The notes beneath the pieces were generated by a model. That model was not told where the DNA came from. It searched no databases and saw nothing but the letters and a program-made list of their open reading frames with translations. From Chara braunii (Eukaryota; Streptophyta; Charophyceae; Charales; Characeae): 38,925 nucleotides of DNA. The stretch is taken from the NCBI GenBank assembly GCA_003427395.1, contig BFEA01000012.1, forward strand, positions 1,355,716-1,394,640, in the 5' to 3' direction. Of this stretch, positions 1 through 11,700 are shown one piece after another (the stretch's first letter is position 1; every line of letters starts with the position of its first letter). A program made the position numbers and the translations under genes.

Positions 1-1210
1 TCATTGAGAACATTTGAGGTCGTTTGAGGTCATTTGAGATACCGCGGCCATTACCCGGCTTCGGCTGAGAACAATCTGTGAACACGATGAGATTCAGAAA
101 CATGGGGAGGATCCTGAGTATCTAATGCCTATTAGGAAATTACTCATGCAATAACCTGCCACAGAGGTCCTACGAATGCTCACTACCCTCAGGTTCCCTG
201 ACAAACCCTTCTAAGACTTCCCAACACCGTCTTACTCCCTGCTGAGCTCTTCCAGGCCTCACGCCCCCACCCTGCTGGGTTACAGGGCAACACAACTCGC
301 CCCAGCTCCGACCAACGTCATCCCAACAGCAACCCTTGGTCGTCCCTTGGGATGCCCACCCCAAAGCATCCTCAGATCTCTCTACCAGGCCTCACGCTCC
401 TGCATCAGCAGGTTACACGGCAACACCCCAGCACCAGCCAGCATCGTTCTGGCATCGAACGGCCACAGATCACTGAGTATAACAGCATCGAAACCGCCTA
501 CAATGGATTGCTAAGAAACCCTAAAGTCCTAAGACATTCATAAGAACAACCAACTTTTTTTTTTTTTTTTTTTTTAGACTCTACCAAGTCAATAAAATGT
601 GTGCATCAAAAAGCCTCCCCATCACAAATCAGATAGATGAAACCTATTCAATCCACCTACGACCACCACCAGCATGGCTAATTTCCACATGAACCGAAGC
701 TCTTCCAGGCCTCATGCTCCCATCAGGTTAGGTTACAGAGTTGCACCACCTTGCTCCAGCACCCGCCAGCATTGCTCCAGTTACGACCCCCGATGACCAC
801 GGGGACTACCCCCGCAAACCGCCCCCCAGTGCTCTCTACCAGGCCTCACGCCCCCACTAAGTTAGGTCACAGAGTTGCGCCACCTGGCTCCGGCTCCGGC
901 CAGCGTTGCTCCAGCATCGGTCTTCGAGGGCCACCGACTTTTCAAACACCCCTCGTAGGATCACAGATGGCTTGCCAGATCACACCTATTCCTACAAACT
1001 CCTCGAGAGGCAACCAAATGGAAAGCTATAGTAAACTGGATGATAGATTTCTTCGAGAGAGGCCGCCCCTCCCTCCCCCTACCCCTACCCCCTCAGCCCT
1101 ACACTACCTCCGCCAAGGAGAGCCTTCGTCACTGTGTCCAACCCTACTGTTCACACACGCTCGCTCTGGATCACCCTGAATACCACCACACACATGCACT
1201 ATGTCTAACT
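1..1210. other. Non-coding, repeat-bearing left flank
   Basis: No convincing gene is visible. The stretch is C-rich and carries four diverged copies of a short repeat (annotated separately) and a 21-base T run at 555-575. Open frames here are short, proline-rich readings of the repeats. The very start (about 1-40) has a short degenerate repeat built on 'catttgaggt'. LINE-homologous sequence begins near 1215. Confidence 0.5.
245..925. repeat. Four diverged copies of an ~80-bp GC-rich repeat
   Basis: Related segments start near 245, 376, 699 and 831. Each begins with 'ctctt/ctctacc' then 'aggcctca(c/t)gc', followed by 'ggttacag' or a variant, a 'caccac/caacac' block and 'gccagc(a/g)ttgctccag' or a variant. 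Copies 1-2 and 3-4 are both spaced 131-132 bp, which suggests duplication of an older pair. No coding sense or structural RNA is recognised. Confidence 0.6.
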
Positions 1211-1219
1211 TCCTTGTAG

Positions 1220-1717
1220 GTGTTGGCAATGCTTGAACTAGAGATTGTAGGGATCCTTTGTGTGTATGGGCCAAATGAGGTAGGGGGAAGGCAAGCCTTT
1301 TTTGGAAACATAATTCCACGCCTACCTGTAGGCATTCCCTTAATCATAGCAGGGGACTTTAATGCGGCCCCAGATCATAACTTAGACAGGTGGCACCCCG
1401 CTTCTCCATGTCCATCATACATGACACATGACGAAAGGATAATAGTGGATCTATGTCAATCTCTTAACCTTTTTGACTCCTACAGAAGATTAAACCGAAA
1501 AACCAAAATCTTTTCTTGTTTTAGGAAGGACACTGCTAATTATAATTTTAAATCACGTATAGATCTGGTCTTGATGGCTGAAGAGTTTCAAGGAGCACTC
1601 CAACTGACTGAGATCTTCCCAAAAAGTCATTTTCCTGGTTTGGATCATGCGATGTGTGTAGCAATCTTGTCATTTAGAAAAAAAAACAGACGAAGGGAAA
1701 GTTTTCTATCATCTTAA
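1220..1717 (+). pseudogene. LINE A ORF2 fragment: endonuclease (EEP) domain, C-terminal part
   Basis: This frame holds the second half of an apurinic-like endonuclease of the exonuclease/endonuclease/phosphatase fold, the enzyme that nicks target DNA for LINE integration. Visible motifs are VYGPNE, IIAGDFN (metal-binding Asp/Asn), SRIDLVL, and GLDHAM where an SDH motif is expected. The N-terminal motifs (N of WNVxG, E of QET) are absent, so the domain cannot be catalytic. The first Met is simply the first in the open frame. A frameshift separates it from the RT frame starting near 1734. Confidence 0.85.
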
Positions 1718-1733
1718 TACTTCTCATCTCAGG

Positions 1734-3225
1734 ATGAAGTGTGTCATTATCTATCTTCGGGACGTTTGGGATTTTTTGAGGGACCAAAGAGTGCGTCTTC
1801 GAGATAACATTAAATGGTTCAACAACGACCTTGTTTTTTTGGGCTGTAAATGCAATGAATATTCTAAACTACTAGCAAAAGAAAAATATTTGAAGGAAAC
1901 TAACTTTCATACTAGAATTGGAGAACTACAAATTAAGGAGAGAGATTCAGTAGAACAAGAAGTCTTAGAATTAATAGTTGAGGAACTCCAAAGTCTGGAA
2001 TCTCAACTTCTCACCCATATGGAATACAGATGGCAAGGATTAAGAATCAGGGACAAACTCATAGTTCAGAATATGGAAGGTTCAATGGATGCTAATTTTT
2101 TTACCATGGCCAGGGCTAGGACAGGGAGAACTATCATTGGGGCATTAGAAGACCCGGCAGACCCAAATAAGAGTATGGTCACATCGACTGTTGCTTGCTC
2201 AAAAATAGCTAGGGATTTTTTCAAATCTCTCTTCTCTACTCAAAACAATCATATTCCTAGAAAACATCGCCTTCTAGAAATGGAAGAATTTCTTGTGCCT
2301 TTAAATAAATCTCTAACAGAGGAACAAAAGGTATTGATGGAAAAACCTCTTACTAAGGAGGAAGTTTGGAAGACCCTCTTACTAATGGATGAAAACAAGT
2401 CATCGGGTATAGATGAACTCCCAAAGGAATTTTGGGAATCAACATGGGATTTCATGTCAGAGGATCTTATGGATTATTATCAGGCGGTATGGGAATCGGG
2501 AGAAATGAGAGAACTTGTTGGTCAGGGAGTGTTTACTCTCCTGTATAAGAAAGGAGATAAGTCAAATATAAGGAATTATCGGTCAATATCCCTTCTCACT
2601 GTGGTTTATAAACTCATAGCTAAAACATTAGCAGATCGCATGTCTACAATAATTATAGAAATCATTCATCCATCTCAGACAGGATTTATAACGGGCATAA
2701 ATATTCAAGATAATATTCTTCTAGTAAATGAACTTCTTAAAATATCTCGTCAATCCAAGCACAATGCGGCTTTTATATTTATTGATTTTGAAAAGGCTTA
2801 TGACCACGTGGATTGGCTTTTCCTGGATAAGTTTTTGGAAAAGATGAATTGTGGTCCTAATTTCATAAAGATGGGTGAGAATCCTGCACCAAAATGTTAC
2901 TACAAGGGTTATGGTTAATGATAAAGTGACCCCCCCCATCCCATTAGAAATATTTGTTCGTCAAGGAGATCCGTTGGCTCCTTTCCTCTTTGTCATTATT
3001 ATGGAGGCTTTGGCAGCAAACTTGCGTCATCATAAAGATATTCGTCGAATACATGTCATTAGTATACCGGAGGAGGCAATTTCAGTTTGCTCTCTTTTTG
3101 TTGATGACCTTTCCCTTATGGTTGACGCTACTCATGAGAACAATGTAGAAATTCAAAACTTGATGGATAGATTTTGCTGCCTCTTAGACATGAAAGTCAA
3201 CTGGGGAAGTAAAACAACTGGTTAA
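1734..3225 (+). pseudogene. LINE A ORF2 fragment: reverse transcriptase
   Basis: Two overlapping frames (1734-2918 and 2875-3225) together cover the RT domain. Landmarks are LLYKKGDKSNIRNYRSISLL, HPSQTGFI, FIDFEKAYDHVDW (first catalytic Asp), VRQGDPLAPFLFV, and LFVDDLSLMV near 3097 (catalytic DD, with Val where copy B has Ala). Upstream residues form the charged EEP-RT linker. A frameshift lies between about 2870 and 2920, just where copy B reads through RRWIRILHRNATTRVMVNG. Frameshift position and stops are judged against copy B on the minus strand. Confidence 0.92.
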
Positions 3226-5500
3226 AGTGGTTGTCCCTGGATACCCCTATAAGGGTATTAGGAATTTCTCTATGTGCTGAAGGGAAACCAAAGAATCATA
3301 ATGAATGGATCTCCCAATCACCCAAAAATGGAAGTGTGGAGGAATAAACATACTTCTATTTTCGGACGTTCAATGATCCTTAACGATGTCATCCTGGCAT
3401 CCATTTGGTATAAGTCAGGGATTTGGGCTATGGACAAAGACTTCCTTAAATCTCTCCAGCGTCGACTGACTGCCTTTCTATGGAGGGGAAATCATGAGTA
3501 TAACGGTGTCATCAGCAGGGTAGCTTGACAGTCTATTATTCAACCAAAAGTGTGGGGTGGTTTGAGGATTCTTGATCCTCTACCACAGGCTAAGGCTCTT
3601 TCAATCCAATGGTTTCAACGTTTATTATTCATCCCCCAAACCCCATTGGCACCTCTAGCTTTGGAGCAAATGAAACGCCCAGCACCCCCTACGGCCGAGG
3701 GAATTGACCCGTTAACACGGTTGGAGAACCGTTCATGGACTATTCCAAGGGGGATCTCTAAATCAGCAACAACATCTACAATCTCAAGTAGGAAAGCTGT
3801 TAGACAAGATTTGGAGAATGACTCATTTTGGGTCTCTATGTTAAAGATTTGGAGACAACTTCCTTTAACTGACAAGCTATCGCCAGAAAGGTGGGAGGAA
3901 TTGTGTTAGCAACCCCTATTTGATAACAGGTGGATTCGGGATTCACAAGGTTATGTTCTCCATTGTATGCACTCGCCTTGGAAGGGATGGGTTAGAAATG
4001 GTATCATAAGGATAAAGGACATATGGGATAAGGATACCAAGGATTGGATAAATCCATCTAAACTTAGGGGGCAACTAAAGTACTATCATCATCCGATGGA
4101 AGCTATGGAAAAGGTAATTGAACTCATTCCACTCGAATGGATTCGTATTCTTAAGGGCGGCCCCAAATTTGGGACAAATGACAGGGTTGCTCTCAAGGCT
4201 CAACCCCAGGAAATTGGCATAATTCTAGACCATGATCCAAATGGGGGTTTTCTTTTACATATTTTTTTTTTATCATCTACTAATGTTGCAGTGTCAATAG
4301 ATCAATGAGAAACAAGATGGGTCTAGGCTCAACAGATTTTTAGGATAAGGGTAATCAGGAGCAAGGATTCCTGTGTAGCCTTTAAGCCGGACTGCCCCAT
4401 CTCGGAATTCCCTCTTGACCCGGCTAATTGGGTATGGAGTTCAGTGACAAGAAAAGGGCGACATAACAGATTTTTTAAGAGGAATATTCACTCGTTTAAA
4501 GTCAAATCAGCGTATCGTATGCTGCGACCCAGAATCAATCTAAAAGATAGGGTCTCTATTAGGTGGATGAAACATCTTAATATAAGTAAGGAGGAGTTGA
4601 GGTCGGTCCGCTGGTTCAAAACAGTCAAAGACAAACCAGCAAAAATAGTTTCTCTCCAATGACAAATTGAACATAGGTGTCGACTGACTCATTGACAGAT
4701 CCTCCTTAGAAAAGAAAGGATTAACAACAAGATGGTGTAAACTTTGTAAATCTGCTTTCCCAAGTATAATATCTTCGGAAACCATAGAGCATATCTTTAT
4801 GGAGTATCCGGGCTCAATCTGACTTTGGAGGTAGTGGGACCGTATCTGGTCATAACTAGTCCCACAGGTCAAATGGCCATGGGGATGGAAAGTTATCCTT
4901 CTAGAGACTTGGAGCCCGGATCCAGAATTAGTAGAAAATAATGAAGAATTTGTGGATAACCTGTTCCGAATAGGGAGAAGAGCGGTAATGTGGGTTATCT
5001 GGATGAGGAGGTGCACTTATGAATGGGAAGGGGCTAGGCTAGATGGCCCAGACTTCACAGAGACAATTAAACAACAAATTCAAACAGACATTTTGACGAA
5101 GTGGGACCGAATAAAAGAAAAAGTGCAATTTCTCTCAGATACAACCGAAATTCAGAATCATTTTTAAAAATTCACAAGTAAGTGGCTGGGCGGAAACCAG
5201 GGAAGGAGAATAGGGAGAGTTTTTTGGAATGGGGCAATGGATGATGATGATGCTGGGCTCAAAAGGGACTATAAATTGGTTTTTGATGATTGGACCACCA
5301 TTGAGACTTCAGTACCTATGCACCCCTTATCAGACTTCCCTGATCCCTTCCCCCCCCTTTGCATCTGCTCTTGTTCCAAGTTCTTGGTATGGTTTATAGG
5401 GGTTAACATTTCTAGTTACAACAGTGATATCTGGCGTCGTGGAAAGGGATGTTTACTAAGTTCTTCTGCTGAAGGATATGTCAAAACAGTAGCTGGCTAA
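3226..5500 (+). pseudogene. LINE A ORF2 C-terminal region with zf-RVT-like segment, multiply broken
   Basis: Short frames at 3274-3528, 3550-3909, 3967-4308, 4444-4662, 4952-5167 and 5237-5500 align in order with copies B and C. Landmarks: IWYKSGIWAMDK, FLWRGNHE, QPLFDN, VKSAYRMLRPR, EHIF, VIWMRRCTYEWEGA and KLVFDDW. The region corresponds to RT thumb, connection and zinc-binding (zf-RVT) parts. Stops at 3526 (TGA), 3907 (TAG), 4660 (TGA), and near 4828 and 4840 replace Trp or Gln codons kept in the paralogues. This is decayed coding sequence, not separate small genes. Confidence 0.88.
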
Positions 5501-5574
5501 CTCAGCTCTCAATCGAGTCATCACTTTTATCAGGATCACTTATCCACATCAGTACCCGGTCTAAGTTGGGAAAT

Positions 5575-5730
5575 CTGGCGCCACTCAGATGAGGGTGAAG
5601 AGGTACAAGGGACACTGGGCCCGTTTCCCAGCATCATCGGTTTCTATTGCTCATCATTATATGTCAAGGGACGCTGGACCCGCTTTCCAGCAGGTGCAGC
5701 TCCCCACCAATAGATTGGAGCCCCTAGTGG
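5575..5730 (+). other. LINE A 3' UTR / tail
   Basis: After ORF2 the segment 'tctggcgccactcagatgag' through 'ccaccaatagattggagc' matches the reverse complement of 31774-31970 in copy B, including 'gggtgaagagg(c/t)acaa' and 'ggacgctggacccgctttcc'. In copy B this tail is followed directly by poly(A). Here the A tract is gone. Copy C has the 'ggcgcc...gtgaagaggcacaaag' part only. Confidence 0.85.
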
Positions 5731-6149
5731 TGCTGGTAGGAGTGTATGCTCTTATCATCACTCCTATTAGTAACCATGAGGTGGTGTTTTCAAAACGTCC
5801 ATGCGTCTCCTGCCATCCCCAACTTGACCCCAACATGACACCCCAACCAATCACAAAACACTAGGCTGCTGGCTCCCCTTCCAAAAGGGCGGGTTGTGTA
5901 ATCCCACCGTCCGTTTGTCAGATGATCAACAGTTTGCAGTGATCCCACAGTCACACAGGTAGCAGAAAACTATACTACACCGCTGCATGTGGGCCGAGAC
6001 CACTATAGAATTGTGAGGTCCGCGGCCTCGAGTGGAATTTCATTGCATAAAAGAGAAAACAAAAAAACAAAAACAACAACAAACAGCGGTGGAGCATGGA
6101 ATTTTGGCAGGTTCCCCTCCCCCCCCCCCCCCAAAAAAAAAAAAAAAAA
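5731..6149. other. Intergenic segment ending in C14-A17 homopolymers flanked by direct repeats
   Basis: No gene is visible. At the right end, 'ggaattttggc(a/g)ggt' occurs at 6098-6112 and again at 6150-6164. The two copies flank a run of 14 C (6119-6132) followed directly by 17 A (6133-6149). Confidence 0.6.
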
Positions 6150-6183
6150 GGAATTTTGGCGGGTCGACAACGAAAGTGCGTGG

Positions 6184-6262
6184 AGGCGGGGAGCGCAGCG
6201 GTTGGCGCAAAATTAGCGCTCTAAGTTAGCGCTACCGGCGGCATGCCGGTTCGGTCGGCCCA
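6184..6262 (+). promoter_or_regulatory. tRNA-like module with A-box/B-box-like elements at LINE D 5' end
   Basis: The stretch 'gagcgcagcggttgg' matches a Pol III A box at nearly all positions. It sits in a D-arm-like hairpin: GCGC at 6193-6196 pairs with GCGC at 6205-6208 around loop agcggttg. About 45 nt downstream, GCCG (6245-6248) and CGGC (6256-6259) form a T-arm-like hairpin with loop GTTCGGT, resembling a B box. Between them TAGCGC and GCGCTA can pair. It could be an internal promoter for LINE D or a fused SINE remnant. A full acceptor stem is not evident. Confidence 0.4.
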
Positions 6263-6536
6263 GGGCCTTTCAACGCGAAAGCTCCGGGGCAATACGGCAA
6301 AGGTCCTTCTCGACAACCCCGAGAAACTGCCCTAGTGGTAGGGGACATCTCAGCCTTCGACCGACCCGAATAGATGGGAGGCGATAGTGAAGCATGTGAA
6401 AACAAGCGAACGGTGTGCAAGTTGTGAATGGGTGTGCGCCGCATAGGCGCCCACCACTGATACGAAAAGGGGAAGGGAATTTTCGAGAGGAGAGCAAGGA
6501 ACCAAGAACAAGACACAAAGGACTGAGGAGTGCAAC

Positions 6537-8716
6537 GTGAAGATGGTGTCAACACAACGGGATGAAGAAAGAGGGAGACAAGCAGGTAGATCTACGCCGC
6601 GAAAGAGAGAAGTGCCAATTTCGGAAGATGCAAGAATCAAGTTACTAATAAGTAAATGCTTCGAAGATGACGTTTACCCTGAGAAATTCAACCACGGAGA
6701 ATTTGTGATTGAAAATGGGGAAAGAGTTTTCAGGGTGGATCGAACTTTGGACGATAATCTTCCAAGGCGTGGCTCGGGACTTGCCTCTAAAAGTTAGAGA
6801 GAAAAATCGGACCTTCAACCGGGAACGGGGAAGGATTCACGGGGAGGGACCAAACGTGATGTCATATATAGCGAAGTCACGGGAGGTAGCACAATGGATG
6901 ATAGCAAGGGCAGAGGATAAGGTAGTGATAAGGAGGGTCGAATACGTGATGTTATTTAAACCGTGGATGGCCAGGAAGGAGTTGGAGGAATGAAGGAGAT
7001 TGGAAGATGACACACGTTTTTGGGTGATGGCCTTGAGAGTGCCAGTAAGAGCCATGTTCCACCTTGAGGACATGATAGGAAAAGGGGTGGGAACGGTCAT
7101 CAAAGCGCACCCAGCGGAGCCAGACAAGACTCACCCAAAGCTTATGAGTATGAAGTTTGACTTGATTAGAGAAGCGGAAGCGAGATTCGAACATGAACTC
7201 CCAATGAAGCTCGACGACAAAGAAATAATCAAGATCAAATTAGTGTGTAAAAACACACTGTGGTGCGAGCGATGTCGTTGGTGGTTTCACACCGCCACGA
7301 ACGGATGACCTTGGGGGAAGAAGGCATGCAGGAACAAGAAGGAACGGTACAATCAGGATCAAGAGGACGAAACAATAACAGAAGAGAAGAATTTCCAAAT
7401 GAGAGAGAGATTCAAGACGCAACACGAGATTTCCCAACTTCTGGCAACGTGAGAGTTGAGTCCTCTGCAAGTGGTGCATCAAGAGTGAATCCAAGAATGA
7501 GCGTCAACGAACAACAACAATATCATCAAGCGTCTTCTCAGTAGCAGAACAACGGTCAAACCCGGTCAACGGCTCTCCAGCAACAGTCGCTGCAAGGTCA
7601 GGGGCAGGCATACCAGGACGCGATGTACACCCAAAACTACGCGGGCCAAAACGCGTACTACCAGAACAATAACTCTTTGGCGTGGCAACAACAACAAGCG
7701 GCGAAATCTGGAACTATGCAGCAGCATGGCAAGCGCTGGGAGCCGGAGCATACACCTATCAACAACAAGGCCCAACGGGGAACATGACGCTCCCGGGATA
7801 TTACCCAGGCCCTCAACAAATGGGAATGGGTAATATAAATCAAGTACCAATCCCTTCAGGAGGAGGACAGTTTGGGATGAATGCACAAGGAGAGAGAATG
7901 GAGACAAGGGAACTAGCTGGAACAAGGACAAGCGAGGGGGGAAGCGCGATGGACGTTGAAGCCAGCAGGATGCTAGGGAAGCGGAAAGCAATTGTACAAC
8001 ATCGAAGAAAGGAATCACAAGGACAAGTGGAGGACAAGTACGAACAACGGACGGAGGAGCGAGATAGCGAAGAAGATGAATCAGAGCAGGGTGACAGTGA
8101 CTTCAGAGATATTCCTGGAGGTGTGGAGGCAGCCATGAGAGGAGAAAGACAATTTGAGGAACGCTACCTGTTGCCCTTCGTCTATGCACTCTCCGGACAG
8201 GACGTGTTTGTACTAGGGATGAAGAACAGTGAAGAAGCGATGTTCCTCCCAGCAGCCCCTCTAGTGGGAACACCATCTCACGAAGAGATTGTTGCAATCG
8301 TACGGAGGATCTACGAGGACAAGTTCAAGTTCAGAGTATTCCCCGAGGATATGATGCCCAAGTTGTCCATAGAGCTCCATGACGACAAACGAATCAAGTA
8401 CCTCATTCCGCTCGTGGATGCCCGCATTCCTTCGGAATACTGGCAGAGTATGCAAGATTTGGGTATGAACTATGTTCTGCTGAACAGTTTCACCACGGGC
8501 GATCCTTCGATCCTGTCGATGGTGATGGTAGAGCCGGGAGTTCAGGCCCTCTTCCTCCGAAGACTGAACGAGCGGCTGCCAAGGAAAAAGAATTTGAGTT
8601 CTCTGTACCTGGCAGAATGTCTCAGGGAGAGATGGTCGGAACACCTACAGTTGGTAACAAGCAGTGAAGGGCGTATCCAACAGGCGGCCACAGCAAGCGG
8701 GAATGGTCAAACTTAG
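6537..8716 (+). pseudogene. LINE D ORF1: DUF4283-like / zinc-knuckle RNA-binding protein with extra C-terminal domain, frameshifted
   Basis: Reads in pieces: 6537-6797, then 6709-7308 in another frame (TGA at 6991), a Gln/Asn-rich part 7260-7740 (TAG at 7542), and 7682-8716. The stretch FWVMALRVPVRAMFHLEDMI...IGKGVG, followed by charged strands and CERCRWWFHT near 7263-7295, fits the DUF4283 plus CCHC-knuckle layout of plant L1 ORF1, which binds element RNA. The last Cys of the knuckle is not evident. A low-complexity Q/G/Y stretch, an acidic-basic linker (about 7990-8110) and a compact ~150-aa C-terminal region of unknown fold follow. ORF1 ends at TAG 8714-8716, overlapping ORF2. The start at 6537 is the first Met of the frame. 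Confidence 0.8.
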
Positions 8717-11700
8717 GTGCGCTTCCTGGAATGTGCAAGGTCTCGGAGATACAGGCGGAAGGTGCAAATGCTCGAGACTGAAGTCGTGGATTCATAAAGA
8801 AGGTATTGATATTGTATTTATCCAAGAAACTAAGCTATCTGAGAGGAAGTTAGCGGAGATCAGGGACTGGTGGGACGATCCCCAACTGTGGGCGCCGGCT
8901 AGAGGAACGAAGGGAGGAGTAACAATATTAACACATAAGAGATTAGATGCAATATTAATCAATTTTGATTCAGATATATGGGGTAGATGGAGTTGGATTA
9001 AATTGGGATTGGGAGATGAGGACTGGATCTTTGCGACAGTTTACGCACCCAACGAACCCGGAGAAAGATTAGCCTTTTACGAATCCCTACCACTGTGCCT
9101 ACCAAATGAAAGCAGGATGGTCATAGTCGGAGATTGGAGCCAGACTCTTAATCCTGGCCTAGATTCAGAGAGAGCTCACTGCACACGAAAAGACCGTAGC
9201 TATCTGTTGAGATGGACTCAAGCATAGGGGTTGAAAAATATCTACATGGAGAGATATCCGAGAGACCCGGGTTTTACGTGGTTTGGGAACTCAACGCGGA
9301 TGGCGGGAGTAAGTAAGAGACTGGATTATTTCCTAATTTTCGAGGAAGCAGCCACACGGAGCACTAATGTGAAAACGCAGAATGCAATATTCTCCGACCA
9401 CAAACCTGTGATTTTGGAGATTACAGTAGGACAAGACATACAGTGAGGACCAGGTTAATTTAGGCTCAACACCACGGACCTGGAGGACGAAGGCGTGGTA
9501 AAATGGGTGGAAACTTTTTGGCAGGAGTGAAAAGGTGCAGAACAACATTTTGAATCTAAAGAGGAATGGCTAGATGCGGGCCTGAGAATTATTTCCTGCA
9601 AGCTAGATGTTTTCTCCGTGATAGCTGCTTACAACCGGAAAGAGAGGGAAATGAAGGCCAGTGTGGAGGAAGCAGAGGGAAATATTACTGGTCATCCAAT
9701 TTCAGTATTATTATGTACGCAAGAAAGGGAAATTAGATTAAAGCGGTCGGAGGAACTGCAAAGTGCAAAAGAAAAGAGATGGAAAAACATTCTCTCAGTG
9801 AAAGGGATAATCCCTCTAGACCGACTGACGAAAGACTCCTTCAAGAAGCTACTACCAAGGAGGAAATCGGTAACCATGTCAGAGCTGAAACACCCGCTCC
9901 TACCATCAATGCCAGTCGCAAAGTCACTCGAGGAGTTGAGCGAGTATGCCAAAATCTATTTTCAAGATATTCTCACGTCAAGAAGACAGCTGGAAGATGT
10001 AGACACAGACATGTTCGAATTTTCTACTCTATGGGACAACCTGCAAGTGACACTGACAGAACAACAGAGGAGAAGCCTCGACAGACCAATAACTGAGGAG
10101 GAACTAAGACAGACTGTGAAGGAGATGGTTAGAGGCAAAGCGTCAGGCGATGACGGACTACCAATTGAATTCTACGAGTGTTGTTGGGAGTTTCTGGAAG
10201 CTGACTTAGTTCAAATGTATAATAATATTCTACAAGGGGGGCGTCTAGGTAAAACAATGACAAGGGGTATCATAACTCTACTGTTCAAAAAGGGTGATGT
10301 AGCGGAAGTCAAGAACTGGAGGCCAATCTCCCTTTTGAATGTAGTGTATAAGATACTAGCGAAGTCATTGGCGAAGAGACTTGGCCCAATGTTGCCAAAG
10401 CTGGTGGGCAGCGAACAAGGAGCCTTTGTCCGCGGAAGATCAATTTTCGAAAACATTCTCATGGCTATTCAAACTTTGGAAGTGGTGGAGGAAGGTGACC
10501 TAGATATAGCCATCTTAATGTTGGATTTGGAGAAGACTTATGATAGAGTTAATTGGGAATTTGTGATGATGTCCCTGCGTAGAATGGGTTTCGGACAGAA
10601 TTTCTGCAGATGGGTTAAAGTGTTATATGCTTACTCCTCTGCAACAGTGATGGTTAACGGTCAATGCGCAGAAGAGTTGAGTCTGTCAAGGTCGATGAGG
10701 CAGGGTTGCCCCCGCGCTCCTTTGCTATTTGTAGTACAAATGGAAGTCTTGATTAACAGTATTACGACAAATAACGCAATTAAAGGACTTCAGATTAATG
10801 AGAATGTTAACTGCAAGGTCAGAGCACTTGCCGATGACCTGCTTGCCATCTCAGTTAATGAGCCAGGTTCGTTGGAGGCACTTAAGTTGTGCCTAATGAC
10901 CTACGCAAAACTGTCAGAGGCGGCTGTAAATTGGACAAAGTCAGTGTTTTTTCTCCCAGACTCTTATCAATTAAGTACGGATTGGGGAATGAAAAGAGCA
11001 TGCAGTGGGGAAGCAGAGAGATATTTAGTGATCGAAGTGGCACTGGGGGACTGTTTGTCGTCTCAAGCGATCATTCGAAGAGAAGGTGACAACACGTATC
11101 AGGAGTTGGGGCCCAGCAAGACACCTATCACTCATTGGAAGAGCATTAGCTTTAAACTGCTCTGCATTCACCATACTGTGGTTCGTGTCAGCAATCAGTA
11201 GGCTCCCTGAGAACATGCTGAGGTCCATCTGCAAGGAGGCAAGAAGGTTCTTATGGAAACCTTTTGGGAGGAATGAGGATGGCTGTCTATCGAAAATAGC
11301 ATGGGAAGAGGTTTGCATGGCAAGAGAGGACGGAGGATTGGGGCTTACTGATCCGGCACTGCAAAACAAGACCCAGTTGAGCGGTTGGATATGTAAGATC
11401 GCAGAAGCAGAACCACACAAAGACTGGGTTCTTCTAGCGGAACGGATCCTGATGGCGGAATGGGGTCTGAGCAGACCTCAAGACGTTTGGGTGGCGATGT
11501 TCTCAGATGCCTTCCTGAATAAAAGAGTGAAATCTCGCTTTTGGAAAGAAGTCATCACGGCTTGGAAAACCTTAAAACCAACGGTCCTCAAGGAGCCAAA
11601 CTCGAAACAGCAGGTGTTGGCACAACACTTGTTCGACAATCCAAACATCAGAGGCTCGGAGGGAAAAATGTTTACTGCTAGAGCAGGTGCAGGAAACTTC

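Larger units (their letters stand above)
1215..5730 (+). mobile_element. LINE copy A (plant L1-like), 5'-truncated, inactive
   Basis: A non-LTR retrotransposon copy. In order it carries the C-terminal part of an endonuclease/exonuclease/phosphatase domain, reverse transcriptase, the long C-terminal region, a zf-RVT-like segment and a 3' UTR. The same proteins and the same 3' UTR appear on the minus strand in copy B (31.74-35.4 kb) and copy C (28.66-31.01 kb), so the family assignment is internally cross-checked. The 5' end of ORF2, including the first endonuclease motifs, is missing. The 3' limit is set by the tail shared with copy B, ending at 'gattggagc' near 5729. No poly(A) follows. Multiple frameshifts and stops make it non-functional. 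Confidence 0.9.

Noticed and set aside
6232-6640. Cys/Ser/Pro-rich minus-strand ORFs opposite the LINE D 5' region
   Set aside because: Overlapping frames in several phases, antisense to the LINE 5' UTR/ORF1, no recognisable motif.
7566-8644. Minus-strand ORFs of 98-150 aa
   Set aside because: Shadows of LINE D ORF1, whose plus frame carries the consistent coding signal.
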